A DNA stretch of 64,000 nt from Parapedobacter lycopersici (GCF_024643285.1 NZ_JAMSLW010000001.1:1-64000); one strand, 5' to 3'; positions 34,464-43,623 are shown, numbered from the stretch's first letter. The notes: generated from the sequence alone by a model not told the origin. Numbers and translations are program-made.

Positions 34464-35399
34464 CTACTTGATAAACGGCGAAGTGAGTTTATATGCGTTG
34501 CGGTATACGTCCAGCGCCTTACCTGCTTCCCGTGGCCGGTCGGTCGACAGGATATCGGCACCGCGTTCCACGAATTCGGTATAAACCTGGTCGCCCCGCG
34601 CTATGGCTTGCTTATCCAGGTTTCCCATGGTGCCCATTATACACATTATGCCATGGTTGTGTAGAAGTCTGTAAAAGGCTTCATCCGCTTCACGGGTGCC
34701 GATAAATGCAATCAGCCGATTATCCGGCACGTTGCGTTCATTGAGGCGAAGCAAGTCAGTTTCCGAGCCAATGGAGGCAGATATCATCAGTTCGGGATCC
34801 AGCTGGTGCACGGTAGCTGCCTGATCGGCATTATAGGTGATAACTACCGAATATGCGGCAGCGCTATTCCGCCTGATAGCTGAGACAACCGCCGTATAAG
34901 GGACATCGCGCTTCACGTCGAGGGTAAAGATCACTTTGTTTTTACCCCAACGCAATGCCTCGTCAAGTGTGGGGACGCGATAGGGCATCTCGTTGCCCTC
35001 CACATCCCGTAAGTACAGTTTTTTTATGGCTTCGAGGGTATACTCCGCAATTTTGCCCGAACCGTTTGTCGTGCGGTCCACCGTTTCATCATGCATGAGC
35101 ACCAGCACTGAATCAGCCGTCATCCGCACGTCGCACTCAATGATAAGGGGTTGGCGTCGCGTCTGGTATTCGAAGGTTTCAATGGCATTCTCAGGGTATC
35201 CGCGTGCCGGTCCGCCGCGGTGCGCACTAACCAGCGGGTAGCGTTTCTCATGATAGGTCAGCAAGCGGTGCAGGTCGTCTGCGGTCTGTAACCGGATCCG
35301 GTTTGCACCATAACGGTATCCGCTTTCGGATGGCCAACAAGAAGCGGCGCAACCGGCGATCAACAGAAGTAGCAGAAATTGAACAGGGCGGTTTAACAT
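34464..35399 (-). CDS. Glycerophosphodiester phosphodiesterase, lipoprotein
   Basis: 311 residues. A lipoprotein-type signal has Cys at G-C-A-A-S-C. The GDPD TIM-barrel motifs are V-S-A-H-R-G-G, P-E-N-A-I-E-T-F, E-C-D-V-R-M-T-A-D and L-M-H-D-E-T-V-D-R-T-T. It hydrolyses glycerophosphodiesters to glycerol-3-phosphate and alcohol in the periplasm. It is between aroK (8 bp upstream) and gldA (10 bp downstream) in one operon. Confidence 0.93.
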   Translation of the reverse strand: MLNRPVQFLLLLLIAGCAASCWPSESGYRYGANRIRLQTADDLHRLLTYHEKRYPLVSAHRGGPARGYPENAIETFEYQTRRQPLIIECDVRMTADSVLVLMHDETVDRTTNGSGKIAEYTLEAIKKLYLRDVEGNEMPYRVPTLDEALRWGKNKVIFTLDVKRDVPYTAVVSAIRRNSAAAYSVVITYNADQAATVHQLDPELMISASIGSETDLLRLNERNVPDNRLIAFIGTREADEAFYRLLHNHGIMCIMGTMGNLDKQAIARGDQVYTEFVERGADILSTDRPREAGKALDVYRNAYKLTSPFIK

Positions 35400-35407
35400 C
35401 AGTAACC

Positions 35408-35938
35408 TCAGCTATTGTCAGTAAGTTTTATCAAATCATCCACAGTCAGGGACAGTTGGTTCATTACATGGGCAGCTTTCCGGTAATGCGGTTCCCTTTC
35501 CGCTAATTTTGCCTGAATATGCTCCAGCAGCTGTTCGCCGCTCAATCCCTGTAGTGCCGGTCGCGACGTAATATTGCTTTTGGTTAACCGGTCCCACAGC
35601 ACTTTTGGGGGAAGCTGGAGATACACGGTTGTGCCGTTATCATTCATCCATGCCATATTATCAAAGAAACAAGGTGTGCCACCACCAGTCGACACAACTG
35701 TTGGCTGGGTAAATGCAAGGCCCTTCAACGTTCGGCTTTCCAGTTCCCTGAATGCATCCTCGCCGTAGTGTTCGAAATATTCGGGAATGGACTGGCCAAT
35801 CAACTGGGTAATCTGTTCGTCCAGATCGATAAATGGCCATCCGGTTTTCTGGGCAAGCTTGCGACCCCACGTCGTTTTGCCGCTTCCCATAAATCCGATC
35901 AGGAATATGGTCCTGTTATTGGTTGTAGCACTTTCCAA
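35408..35938 (-). CDS. aroK: Shikimate kinase
   Basis: 176 residues, normal length. It phosphorylates shikimate at the 3-OH in aromatic amino acid biosynthesis. Walker A G-F-M-G-S-G-K-T-T at 15-23, the substrate-binding D-L-D-E region, and S-T-G-G-G-T-P-C are present. It is in a minus-strand operon between the BT_3928-type gene (12 bp upstream) and the phosphodiesterase gene. Confidence 0.95.
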   Translation of the reverse strand: MESATTNNRTIFLIGFMGSGKTTWGRKLAQKTGWPFIDLDEQITQLIGQSIPEYFEHYGEDAFRELESRTLKGLAFTQPTVVSTGGGTPCFFDNMAWMNDNGTTVYLQLPPKVLWDRLTKSNITSRPALQGLSGEQLLEHIQAKLAEREPHYRKAAHVMNQLSLTVDDLIKLTDNS

Positions 35939-35950
35939 GGCCTCGTTAAT

Positions 35951-37135
35951 TTAATCCCCCTTACTAAAATACCGGGTTTCCAACACCTCGAAAGTCGGCA
36001 ATGTATGATAATGCCATTTGTCTATTACGACACCATTTCGCATCAGTAGTACACCGGGATTTGCCCGCACCATGCTTTTTAAAGGCACGGCATCCGCGTA
36101 AAATATCTCCGTCAGTAATTTCAGCTCGTCACTGAGCTGCTGTGCCTCCTGGGCACTGCCCGAAGTTAGCAGTACGGATCGCACATTGTAGTTTTCAGCG
36201 GCATTCATAACCAGCGCATTTATCCGGCTTAGTGCCGCTAGATCAGTATGGCTCAGGTCCCAGGCCACCACAATGATATTATAATATGGGTTTTCGATAA
36301 TTTCATGGGTAAAATCTTCCCCATTGGCATCAGCTATCAGTAAGTCCGGAATGGGAATGCGGTAACCCTCTTTTACCAGATGGCTTTCCGGGTCGCCGAT
36401 AATTTCCCAGTTTTCATCCTTCCATATTTCATCGGCCAGGTATACTTTGTCGGATACCTTTTTTTGTTCGCCGGTTGTCTTGTTCCGCAGCGTATAAGTC
36501 AGCTCGTATAAATCACCCTGTTTACCTTCGGGCATTTTCATAAGCTCGGGCAGGTTATTGCCTTTTTTATAAGGAAGAAAATCAATAAAGGGCAGGAAAT
36601 TAACGGTGTACACGCCGATGCCCAGAGAGCCAACGATTAACACCGCGGTTAAGAAACGCTGCGTGGATCGGCTTGCCATAATCGGCCGGATCTGCCGACG
36701 GTTGATGAAAATAATAACGATCAGGGCAAGGAGTACCAGGTCTTTGCTGAACGACTGCCAGGGCGTAAGCGGGATGGCATCGCCGAAACATCCACAGGAG
36801 GTAACCACTTCGAAAAAAGCGGAGTAAAAAGTGAGAAATGTGAAGAACAGAATAAGCAGCAGCAGACCCCAGGCAACCGTGCGCGCCCAGAAACCCAGCA
36901 GCAGCAGGGCACCCAGCAAAATTTCCAGGCCACAGATGACGACCGCCAGCTGGGTGGCATAGTCATTCAGGAAATCAGTGCCAAAGACGTGAAAATATTC
37001 CTGCAGCTTATAACCGAAGCCAGTTGGGTCATTGGCTTTGATTAACCCTGAAAAAATAAATAGCAGGCCCGTAAATATCCGTGAAAATCCAAGCAGGTAA
37101 TTGGGGCGTGTTGCGGTAGTAGGTGTCGTCTGCAT
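35951..37135 (-). CDS. BT_3928-type DoxX/MauE membrane protein with thioredoxin-like C-terminus
   Basis: 394 residues from the ATG at 37135, 10 bp after the DUF1599 gene; an ATG at 37165 would overlap it. Residues about 10-150 are a four-helix DoxX/MauE-like domain (F-S-R-I-F-T-G-L-L-F-I-F-S-G-L-I-K) with a Cys-rich loop T-S-C-G-C-F-G-D. One more helix precedes a periplasmic thioredoxin-like domain in the C-terminal 180 residues, which lacks a visible C-x-x-C. MauE-type proteins help redox processing. The role here is unknown. Confidence 0.85.
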   Translation of the reverse strand: MQTTPTTATRPNYLLGFSRIFTGLLFIFSGLIKANDPTGFGYKLQEYFHVFGTDFLNDYATQLAVVICGLEILLGALLLLGFWARTVAWGLLLLILFFTFLTFYSAFFEVVTSCGCFGDAIPLTPWQSFSKDLVLLALIVIIFINRRQIRPIMASRSTQRFLTAVLIVGSLGIGVYTVNFLPFIDFLPYKKGNNLPELMKMPEGKQGDLYELTYTLRNKTTGEQKKVSDKVYLADEIWKDENWEIIGDPESHLVKEGYRIPIPDLLIADANGEDFTHEIIENPYYNIIVVAWDLSHTDLAALSRINALVMNAAENYNVRSVLLTSGSAQEAQQLSDELKLLTEIFYADAVPLKSMVRANPGVLLMRNGVVIDKWHYHTLPTFEVLETRYFSKGD

Positions 37136-37145
37136 AATTAAACGG

Positions 37146-37694
37146 TTAAGGTTGGGTATCGGCAAGTCCTAATCTGATAAGCGCAAATACGGCATAGTTA
37201 AGCATATCCTGATAATTGGCCTTAATGCCTTCGGAGACTGTGGTATGTCCTTCATTATCTTCAATTTGCTTAACGCGGTATATTTTCATCAGGATGAGAT
37301 CCGTCAGTGAACTTAAGCGCATTTCGCGCCACGCTTCACCATAATCATGATTTTTATCGAACATCAATGCTTTGGTCTCATCTACAGCCTGCCCGTATTT
37401 TTCGGCTACCTCGGCAGTGGGTAGGTTGGCTTCCCCAGTGCTACCCAGTTCCAGCTGCATGATGCCAATGACGCAATAGTTGACAATGGCGATATATTCA
37501 TCCACCACGCTGTCGCCCACGCGGGAAACCCGCTTTTCTTCCAATGTACGGATCCGTTGCGCCTTGATATATAATTGATCAGTAATTGACGGAAGCCGCA
37601 TGATCCGCCATGCTGTGCCGTAATCGGTGGTCTTTTTTATAAATAACTGCTGGCAACGGGTTATAATCCGGTCGTATTGGGCGGCTGTGTCCAT
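37146..37694 (-). CDS. DUF1599 protein with internal duplication
   Basis: 182 residues from the ATG at 37694; the family begins near A-A-Q-Y-D-R-I-I. Two homologous halves are visible: F-I-K-K-T-T-D-Y-G-T-A-W-R-I-M-R-L with I-K-A-Q-R-I-R, and M-F-D-K-N-H-D-Y-G-E-A-W-R-E-M-R-L with M-K-I-Y-R-V-K. The repeated K-x-x-D-Y-G-x-A-W-R-x-M-R motif is the hallmark. Function unknown; the helical pattern recalls MazG-like all-alpha folds (weak inference). First gene of the operon to gldA. Confidence 0.88.
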   Translation of the reverse strand: MDTAAQYDRIITRCQQLFIKKTTDYGTAWRIMRLPSITDQLYIKAQRIRTLEEKRVSRVGDSVVDEYIAIVNYCVIGIMQLELGSTGEANLPTAEVAEKYGQAVDETKALMFDKNHDYGEAWREMRLSSLTDLILMKIYRVKQIEDNEGHTTVSEGIKANYQDMLNYAVFALIRLGLADTQP

Positions 37695-37739
37695 AAGTAC
37701 GTTACGTTTCCTTAAATGTTGTTGCGTTGTGGTGTTCGA

Positions 37740-37747
37740 CAAATATA
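37740..37747 (-). promoter_or_regulatory. -7 element TATATTTG (minus strand) for the DUF1599 operon
   Basis: Exact TAnnTTTG, 45 bp upstream of the DUF1599 start. The nearest TTTG is 24 bp further upstream (37775-37772), slightly too far. Confidence 0.45.
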
Positions 37748-37898
37748 ATGAGAATAACGTGATCCTCCCATCAAACGTGCCAAAAACGTGTTACTGACGG
37801 GCAAAACGGGAAATAAAGTTAGCACTACTTGTAAAATTATATGGATATTTGGCGGGAGTATCCAGCAGGAGCGGGGTAATCACAGTAAAAAAGAGAAA

Positions 37899-38687
37899 AT
37901 GGAAATACCTTCATTGCGGACAGTTCAGGTGACCCGTTATGTGACGCCGCTGCGCGAAGGCGGCTCATTGCCGGCCATTGCGGAGGCTGATGACGGGTTT
38001 TTATATGCACTTAAATTCCGGGGCGCCGGACAGGGAAGCAAGGCCCTGATCGCCGAATTAATTGGAGGCGAAATTGCTCGTGCGTTGGGCCTCCGGATCC
38101 CCGAAATTGTATTTGCGGTATTGAATGAGGCCTTTGGGAGGACCGAACCCGATGAGGAGATACAGGATTTGCTGCGGGCCAGCACGGGACTTAATCTGGC
38201 GTTGCATTACCTTTCCGGTGCGATGACGTTTGACCCCGCGGTAACGGTAGTGGATCCACAGCTGGCATCCCGGATTGTCTGGCTCGATTGCCTGCTGACA
38301 AATGTAGACCGTACAGTAAAAAACACCAACATGCTGATGTGGCACCGTGAACTGTGGCTGATTGATCATGGTGCATCACTGTATTTCCACCACACCTGGG
38401 ATGGCTGGGAGGAACAGGCGTTAAAGCCTTTCGTCCAGGTTAGGGATCACGTACTGCTTCGCTGGGCATCGGCCCTGGAAGACGCAGACGCGGCCTGTAA
38501 GGCAGTGCTGACAGCCGAGCGTATCCGGGCGATTGTAAGGCTGGTGCCCGATGAATGGCTGCTGGCATTCCCGGAAGTTTCCGTAGCCGAGGCGCGGGAA
38601 GTATATGCCCGGTTTCTGGAGATGCGGGTTGCTGCATCCAGCGTATTTATAAATGAGGCTGAAGATGCAAGAAGTAGAATTGTTTGA
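37899..38687 (+). CDS. HipA-like kinase (HipA_2 type), no HipB partner
   Basis: 262 residues from the ATG at 37899; about 440 in classical HipA. Kinase-like landmarks are K39 in L-Y-A-L-K-F, E53 in I-A-E-L-I-G-G-E, the N-V-D-R-T-V-K-N-T-N loop with D137, and D156 in I-D-H-G-A-S, which sits where the metal-binding Asp is expected. The HipA N-terminal subdomain and an upstream HipB helix-turn-helix gene are both missing. Homologues are sometimes misnamed aminotransferases. It overlaps the downstream DUF3037 gene by 23-35 bp, so the two are probably made together. Target unknown. Confidence 0.83.
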   Translation: MEIPSLRTVQVTRYVTPLREGGSLPAIAEADDGFLYALKFRGAGQGSKALIAELIGGEIARALGLRIPEIVFAVLNEAFGRTEPDEEIQDLLRASTGLNLALHYLSGAMTFDPAVTVVDPQLASRIVWLDCLLTNVDRTVKNTNMLMWHRELWLIDHGASLYFHHTWDGWEEQALKPFVQVRDHVLLRWASALEDADAACKAVLTAERIRAIVRLVPDEWLLAFPEVSVAEAREVYARFLEMRVAASSVFINEAEDARSRIV

Positions 38688-39051
38688 ATACGCCGTCATC
38701 CGCCTGGTACCCCGTGTGGAACGGGAAGAATTTATCAATATCGGTGTGGTATTATATTGTCGTGGGCAACATTTCCTACAAATGCGGTATACGATTGATG
38801 CGAGCCGGTACACGCTGTTATTTCCCGATGTTGATGTGGCGGACCTGCACAGCTACCTCGCCGCATTCCAGCAGGTCTGTGAGGGCCGTGGTGGCGACAT
38901 CACCGCAATCGCGACGCTGCCGCCGGCCGAACGTTTCCGCTGGCTTACCGCCAAGCGCAGCACCATGATACAGACTTCGGCCGTACATCCGGGACGCTGT
39001 GCCGATGCAGCGGCGGCGCTTGACCGGCTGTATTCCCAGCTGGTATGCTAA
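38653..39051 (+). CDS. DUF3037 family protein
   Basis: 132 residues from 38653, or 128 from the ATG at 38665. The block Y-A-V-I-R-L-V-P-R-V-E-R-E-E-F-I-N-I-G-V-V-L-Y-C is diagnostic of DUF3037. The C-terminal part has R-F-R-W-L-T-A-x-R-S-T-M-I-Q-T-S. No enzymatic motif or DNA-binding domain is recognised. The start lies inside the end of the HipA-like gene, indicating tight coupling. A partner, substrate or regulator of that kinase is the natural inference. Confidence 0.88.
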   Translation: MRLKMQEVELFEYAVIRLVPRVEREEFINIGVVLYCRGQHFLQMRYTIDASRYTLLFPDVDVADLHSYLAAFQQVCEGRGGDITAIATLPPAERFRWLTAKRSTMIQTSAVHPGRCADAAAALDRLYSQLVC

Positions 39052-39139
39052 TCCGGCAGTTTTTTTACCGTATTGTTACATAGTAAACGGCGGGAGGTTG
39101 CTTAAAAAATTTTTATATTCGATCTTTTATAACAAACTG

Positions 39140-39952
39140 ATGAACGAGGAATTTATTCAATATATTCATAATAGGCAAAGCGGGATAACCAATGTGCCGC
39201 CGAACGGCGCGATTGCCGGATGGGCACTGCGTTTGCTCGACCTGGTATTTCCTGAACGGCAGACACATCCCGATCGCACCGCTGACCAGCTGAGGGCGCA
39301 ATTCGTACAGTCCCAGCAGGAACTGGTCAGCATCCTGAACCGTACAAAAGCGTGTGAGGAATGCAATAACGACCTCGTTGCCCAGCATTTTTTTGATTAC
39401 CTGTCCGAACTGCACCGCATCATGCGTACGGATGCAGAATCGATATATGACGGCGATCCCGCAGCGACCAGCGAGTTTGAAGTAATCCGTTCATATCCCG
39501 GTTTTTTTGCAATTTCGTTATACCGGCTGGCCCATGCACTGCTTCGGCTGGAGGTGCCGCTTATTCCACGCATTCTTACGGAACATGCCCACTCGGAAAC
39601 CGGTATAGACATTCATCCCGGTGCGGTGATCGGGGAATACTTATTTATCGATCACGGCACAGGTATCGTTATCGGCGAAACAGCGGTGATCGGCAACCGC
39701 GTAAAATTATACCAGGGAGTAACCTTAGGGGCACTGAGTGTAGAGAAAGTGCTGGCGAATACCAAACGTCACCCCACGATTGAGGATGATGTGATCATTT
39801 ATGCGGGAGCAACCATTCTCGGCGGTGAAACGGTTATCGGACACGACAGCATTATTGGGGGTAATGTCTGGCTCACCTCGAGCGTCCCTCCGCATTCGAC
39901 GGCTTACCATCAGCCTACCGTGAAAATTGTAGATTCAAAGGCAGCACACTAA
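39140..39952 (+). CDS. cysE: Serine O-acetyltransferase
   Basis: 270 residues from the ATG at 39140; the in-frame extension upstream overlaps the DUF3037 gene and is rejected. The helical N-terminal domain is followed by a left-handed beta-helix of hexapeptide repeats, with the catalytic region D-I-H-P-G-A, I-D-H-G-T-G and V-I-G-E-T-A-V-I-G. It makes O-acetylserine from serine and acetyl-CoA. It is 7 bp upstream of cysM, completing the two-step route to cysteine. Confidence 0.94.
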   Translation: MNEEFIQYIHNRQSGITNVPPNGAIAGWALRLLDLVFPERQTHPDRTADQLRAQFVQSQQELVSILNRTKACEECNNDLVAQHFFDYLSELHRIMRTDAESIYDGDPAATSEFEVIRSYPGFFAISLYRLAHALLRLEVPLIPRILTEHAHSETGIDIHPGAVIGEYLFIDHGTGIVIGETAVIGNRVKLYQGVTLGALSVEKVLANTKRHPTIEDDVIIYAGATILGGETVIGHDSIIGGNVWLTSSVPPHSTAYHQPTVKIVDSKAAH

Positions 39953-39959
39953 TCGTACC

Positions 39960-40832
39960 ATGGCAGATATCATAGACAGCATAGGAAACACCCCGTTGGT
40001 GGAAATCAAAAAACTGAACCCCAACCCCAAAATCCGGATTTATGCCAAGCTTGAAGGTACGAATCCGGGAGGAAGCGTAAAAGACCGGGCCGCACTGAAC
40101 ATGATCCGCAGCGCAATGGAACGTGGTGAAATTACAAAGGGTACCACGCTGATTGAAGCGACCAGCGGTAATACCGGCATTGCGCTGGCAATGATTGCCG
40201 GTATTTACGGATTGGATATTGAACTGGTCATGCCGGCCAGCTCGACGCGTGAACGGACGCTGACGATGGAGGCTTTCGGGGCAAAGGTAACTTTATTGGA
40301 TTCCATCGAAGTGTGCCGTGATTATGCGGAGGAGAAGGGGAGGCAATCCGATTATTATATTCTGAACCAGTTTGCCAATCCGGATAATTCCCTGGCGCAT
40401 TACAAAACTACGGGTCCGGAGATCTGGCGGGATACAGATGGGGCGATTACACATTTTGTCAGTGCGATGGGCACAACAGGAAGCATCATGGGTAACTCCA
40501 TGTATCTCAAGGAAAAGAACCCGGCTATTCAGGTTATCGGATGCCAACCCACCGAAGAATCATCGATACCCGGTATCCGCCGCTGGCCGGAAGCCTACCT
40601 GCCTAAGATATACGATCCCGCCCGGGTGGATCAAATTATGGATGTTTCACAGGCCGAGGCAACGGAAATGGCCCGCCAATTAGCGAGGGCTGAAGGTATT
40701 TTTGTGGGCATGAGTACCGGTGGTGCTTTCGCCTGTGCCCTGCGTTTAGCGGCTGGACTGGAGGAAGGCGTTATCGTGTTTATCGCCTGTGACCGGGGCG
40801 ACAGGTACCTGTCAAGCGACCTGTTCGGATAA
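39960..40832 (+). CDS. cysM: Cysteine synthase B-type
   Basis: 290 residues. PLP enzyme combining O-acetylserine with sulfide. Lys41 in N-P-G-G-S-V-K-D-R binds PLP; T-S-G-N-T-G and the C-terminal G-M-S-T-G-G-A motif are present. The length and the S-S-I-P-G-I-R-R-W loop suit CysM rather than CysK. It is 7 bp after cysE in one operon and converges with tex with 16 bp between them. Confidence 0.94.
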   Translation: MADIIDSIGNTPLVEIKKLNPNPKIRIYAKLEGTNPGGSVKDRAALNMIRSAMERGEITKGTTLIEATSGNTGIALAMIAGIYGLDIELVMPASSTRERTLTMEAFGAKVTLLDSIEVCRDYAEEKGRQSDYYILNQFANPDNSLAHYKTTGPEIWRDTDGAITHFVSAMGTTGSIMGNSMYLKEKNPAIQVIGCQPTEESSIPGIRRWPEAYLPKIYDPARVDQIMDVSQAEATEMARQLARAEGIFVGMSTGGAFACALRLAAGLEEGVIVFIACDRGDRYLSSDLFG

Positions 40833-40848
40833 GGAACGGCTGCTGTCT

Positions 40849-43086
40849 TTACGATCCGAATTTATTTTTCAATGCCGCCAGTTTTGAACCCATATCATCC
40901 TGCCGATTTCGCCGCCCCGTGGTGTTGCGGTCGCCCGGACGGCTTTTTTTCTGCACAGGTTTTTCACCGGTTTTCATTGACAGGCTGATCCGGTTACGCT
41001 TCTCGTCAACTTCCGTAACGGTAACCATTACCTTCTGTTGTACTTTTACGACCTCATTCGGGTCTTTTACGAACCGGTCGGCCAGTTGACTCAGGTGCAC
41101 AAGACCGTCCTGGTGTACACCAATATCGACAAAAGCACCAAAATTGGTAATGTTCGTGACAATGCCCGGCAAACGCATTCCGATGCGGAGATCGGCCACG
41201 GTATTAACGCCATCCGTAAATGCAAACTGTTCAAATTGCTCACGGGGATCCCGTCCCGGCTTATCGAGTTCATTCAGGATATCCTTTAACGTGGGCATAC
41301 CCACCGTGTCATTCACATATTGGCCCAAGCGTATCTGTTTTCGTAATTGCGGGTCACCGAGCAGGTCGGTTATGCTACAGCCCAGGTCGGACGCCATCTG
41401 TTGCACCAGGGCATACCGCTCGGGGTGCACACCCCCCGCGTCCAATGGATTCACGGCGTTACGGATGCGCAGAAATCCGGCAGCCTGCTCAAAGGCTTTC
41501 TCGCCAAGGCGGGGGACTTGCTTGAGGTCCTCCCGGCTGCGGAATGCGCCGTGCTTATCCCGGTAGCTCACAATCTGCTGGGCAAGGGAAGGCCCCAGCC
41601 CGGATACATAGGCGAGCACCTGTTTTGAGGCGGTATTCAATTCCACGCCCACTGCGTTGACACAGCTGACTACGGTGTCGTCCAGTGCCGTTTGCAGCTT
41701 ATTTTGGTCCACATCATGCTGGTATTGCCCTACACCGATTGACTTAGGGTCGATTTTTACGAGTTCAGCCAGCGGATCCATCAGCCGGCGGCCGATGGAT
41801 ACAGCCCCCCGTACGGTAATATCATGATCCGGAAATTCTTCCCGTGCGACTTCTGATGCTGAGTAAATAGAGGCGCCGCTTTCGTTGACCATCACGACAA
41901 TCACGTCGGGCAGGGCCAATTTTCGGACAAATGCCTCCGTTTCACGTCCGGCGGTACCATTACCGATAGCAATGGCCTGGATGTCATACTTTTGAACCAG
42001 AAAAGCAAGCGTTTTAACCGCTTCGGCTTCCTTCGCTGCGCCAGTATGCGGAAAGATGGTGCTGTTTTCCAGTAGCTTGCCCTGTTCGTCCAGGCATACC
42101 GTCTTGCAACCCGTGCGGAACCCCGGATCGATGGCCATCACGCGCTTCTGGCCCAAGGGTGCCGCGAGCAATAGCTGCCGGGCGTTTTCCGCAAATACAC
42201 GGATCGCCTCTTCATCGGCCCGCTGGCGGGTCAGCATGCGGACCTCGGTTTCCATGGCGGGCTTGAGCAGTCTTTTATAGCCGTCTATCATGGCCATCCG
42301 TACCTGGGCACTTGCTTCACCCGAACCTTTTATATAGGCATGGTCAAGCAGCGGCAATATCGCCGTTTCAGCGACTTCCACATCCAGGTAGAGCATTTCT
42401 TCTTTTTCGCCCCGGCGCATGGCCAGTACGCGGTGTGAGGGCGCGCTTTTCAACGGCTCGGACCACGCATAGTAATCCCGGTATTTGATTGCTTCTTCTT
42501 CCTTCCCGGGAACCACCCGTGACACAAACAGGCCTTCGGCTAAAAACACCTGACGGGCTTTGGCCCGGATATCGGCATCCTCGGCAATGGTTTCCGCTAT
42601 GATATCGCGGGCCCCGGCCAATGCATCCGCATCACTGGAAACACCGTTTTCAATGGATATAAAAGATTGGGCAGCAGTTGCAAGGTCTGTGATTTCCTGT
42701 GCCAGGATAAGTAGGGCAAGGGGTTCGAGCCCTTTTTCACGAGCCACACTTGCCCGTGTCTTGCGTTTGGGTTTGTAAGGGAGATAAAGATCTTCCAGCG
42801 CGGCCATGGTTTCAGCACTTCTGATCTGCTGTTCCAGATCGGGAGTAAGCTTGCCCAGTTCCGTCAGCGATTTCAGGATCGCCTCACGGCGCTTATCAAG
42901 CTCCCGGAGTTGTTGAACCCGGTCGCGGATGTGAGTAAGCTGTACTTCATCCAGACTGCCGGTCATCTCTTTGCGGTAACGGGCAATAAAGGGAACCGTA
43001 GCACCCTCGTCCAAAAAGGCCAGGGTTGTTTTGACCTGTTTTTCGGACAAAGCAAGCTCCCTGGAAATAATAATTTCGTAATTCAT
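40849..43086 (-). CDS. tex: Tex family RNA-binding transcription accessory protein
   Basis: 745 residues, full length. The order is an N-terminal helical domain (V-P-F-I-A-R-Y-R-K-E-M-T-G), a YqgF-like domain with the D-P-G-F-R-T-G-C-K motif, helix-hairpin-helix repeats (S-G-L-G-P-S-L-A-Q-Q-I-V, V-P-R-L-G-E-K-A-F), and a C-terminal S1 domain (G-I-V-T-N-I-T-N-F-G-A-F-V-D-I-G). A basic Lys/Arg-rich tail follows. Tex binds nucleic acid and influences transcription. It is 27 bp downstream of tatA on the same strand. Confidence 0.95.
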   Translation of the reverse strand: MNYEIIISRELALSEKQVKTTLAFLDEGATVPFIARYRKEMTGSLDEVQLTHIRDRVQQLRELDKRREAILKSLTELGKLTPDLEQQIRSAETMAALEDLYLPYKPKRKTRASVAREKGLEPLALLILAQEITDLATAAQSFISIENGVSSDADALAGARDIIAETIAEDADIRAKARQVFLAEGLFVSRVVPGKEEEAIKYRDYYAWSEPLKSAPSHRVLAMRRGEKEEMLYLDVEVAETAILPLLDHAYIKGSGEASAQVRMAMIDGYKRLLKPAMETEVRMLTRQRADEEAIRVFAENARQLLLAAPLGQKRVMAIDPGFRTGCKTVCLDEQGKLLENSTIFPHTGAAKEAEAVKTLAFLVQKYDIQAIAIGNGTAGRETEAFVRKLALPDVIVVMVNESGASIYSASEVAREEFPDHDITVRGAVSIGRRLMDPLAELVKIDPKSIGVGQYQHDVDQNKLQTALDDTVVSCVNAVGVELNTASKQVLAYVSGLGPSLAQQIVSYRDKHGAFRSREDLKQVPRLGEKAFEQAAGFLRIRNAVNPLDAGGVHPERYALVQQMASDLGCSITDLLGDPQLRKQIRLGQYVNDTVGMPTLKDILNELDKPGRDPREQFEQFAFTDGVNTVADLRIGMRLPGIVTNITNFGAFVDIGVHQDGLVHLSQLADRFVKDPNEVVKVQQKVMVTVTEVDEKRNRISLSMKTGEKPVQKKSRPGDRNTTGRRNRQDDMGSKLAALKNKFGS

Positions 43087-43113
43087 GGAATGGAAAGGCA
43101 GTGAGAAGGCTGC

Positions 43114-43623
43114 TTATGCGTTTTTCTCTTCGTTAACAGAAGCGGATGCGGGCGGATTGGACGATGAATCGGTTGAATCCTCCGAATGAACATCCGTAGC
43201 CGGCTTATCTTCCGCCTGCGTGTTTGCAGCAGTGGTCTGTGGCTGGTTATTGGATGGTTCGTTGTTGAAAGAATAGTCATCGGAATAACCGTCACTGCCA
43301 TAGTAATCGTCCGGACTGGGGTTATGCTGATAAGTGCCTGCCGGAGCGGCAGTGCTGGCAGTACTGGCCTGGTTTAGTTTTTTGGGTTCTGACTCTTCTA
43401 CAATGACGTCTTTTACCTCCAGGTCTTTTTCGAAATTATTGATCTGATCACTGATATCTCGCTTAATGCTTTCAGATGCATCTTTAAATTCGCGGATGCC
43501 ACGGCCCAGGCCACGTGCCAGTTCGGGTAATTTTTTTCCACCAAATATTAAAAGGGCTACCACGATGATCAACATCATCTCACTTGTTCCAATATTCAGG
43601 AACGCCAATTCGGTACTCAACAT
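43114..43623 (-). CDS. tatA: Twin-arginine translocase subunit TatA/E with long tail
   Basis: 169 residues from the ATG at 43623; the longer upstream frame is not Tat-like. One helix (about 14-30) is followed by the amphipathic hinge motif F-G-G-K-K-L-P-E-L-A-R-G-L-G, then an acidic, Ser/Asn-rich tail of about 120 residues, long for TatA (usually 60-90 residues in total). It forms the pore component for folded-protein export. tatC is not adjacent. It is followed by tex. Confidence 0.9.
   Translation of the reverse strand: MLSTELAFLNIGTSEMMLIIVVALLIFGGKKLPELARGLGRGIREFKDASESIKRDISDQINNFEKDLEVKDVIVEESEPKKLNQASTASTAAPAGTYQHNPSPDDYYGSDGYSDDYSFNNEPSNNQPQTTAANTQAEDKPATDVHSEDSTDSSSNPPASASVNEEKNA

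Noticed and set aside
34454-34561. N-terminal extension of gldA
   Set aside because: Overlaps the phosphodiesterase gene; the ABC domain starts at M-A-I-R-V-T-D-L.
37899-38687. HipA toxin of a classical HipBA system
   Set aside because: No HipB gene is adjacent and the protein lacks the N-terminal HipA subdomain; it is treated as a distinct HipA-like kinase.
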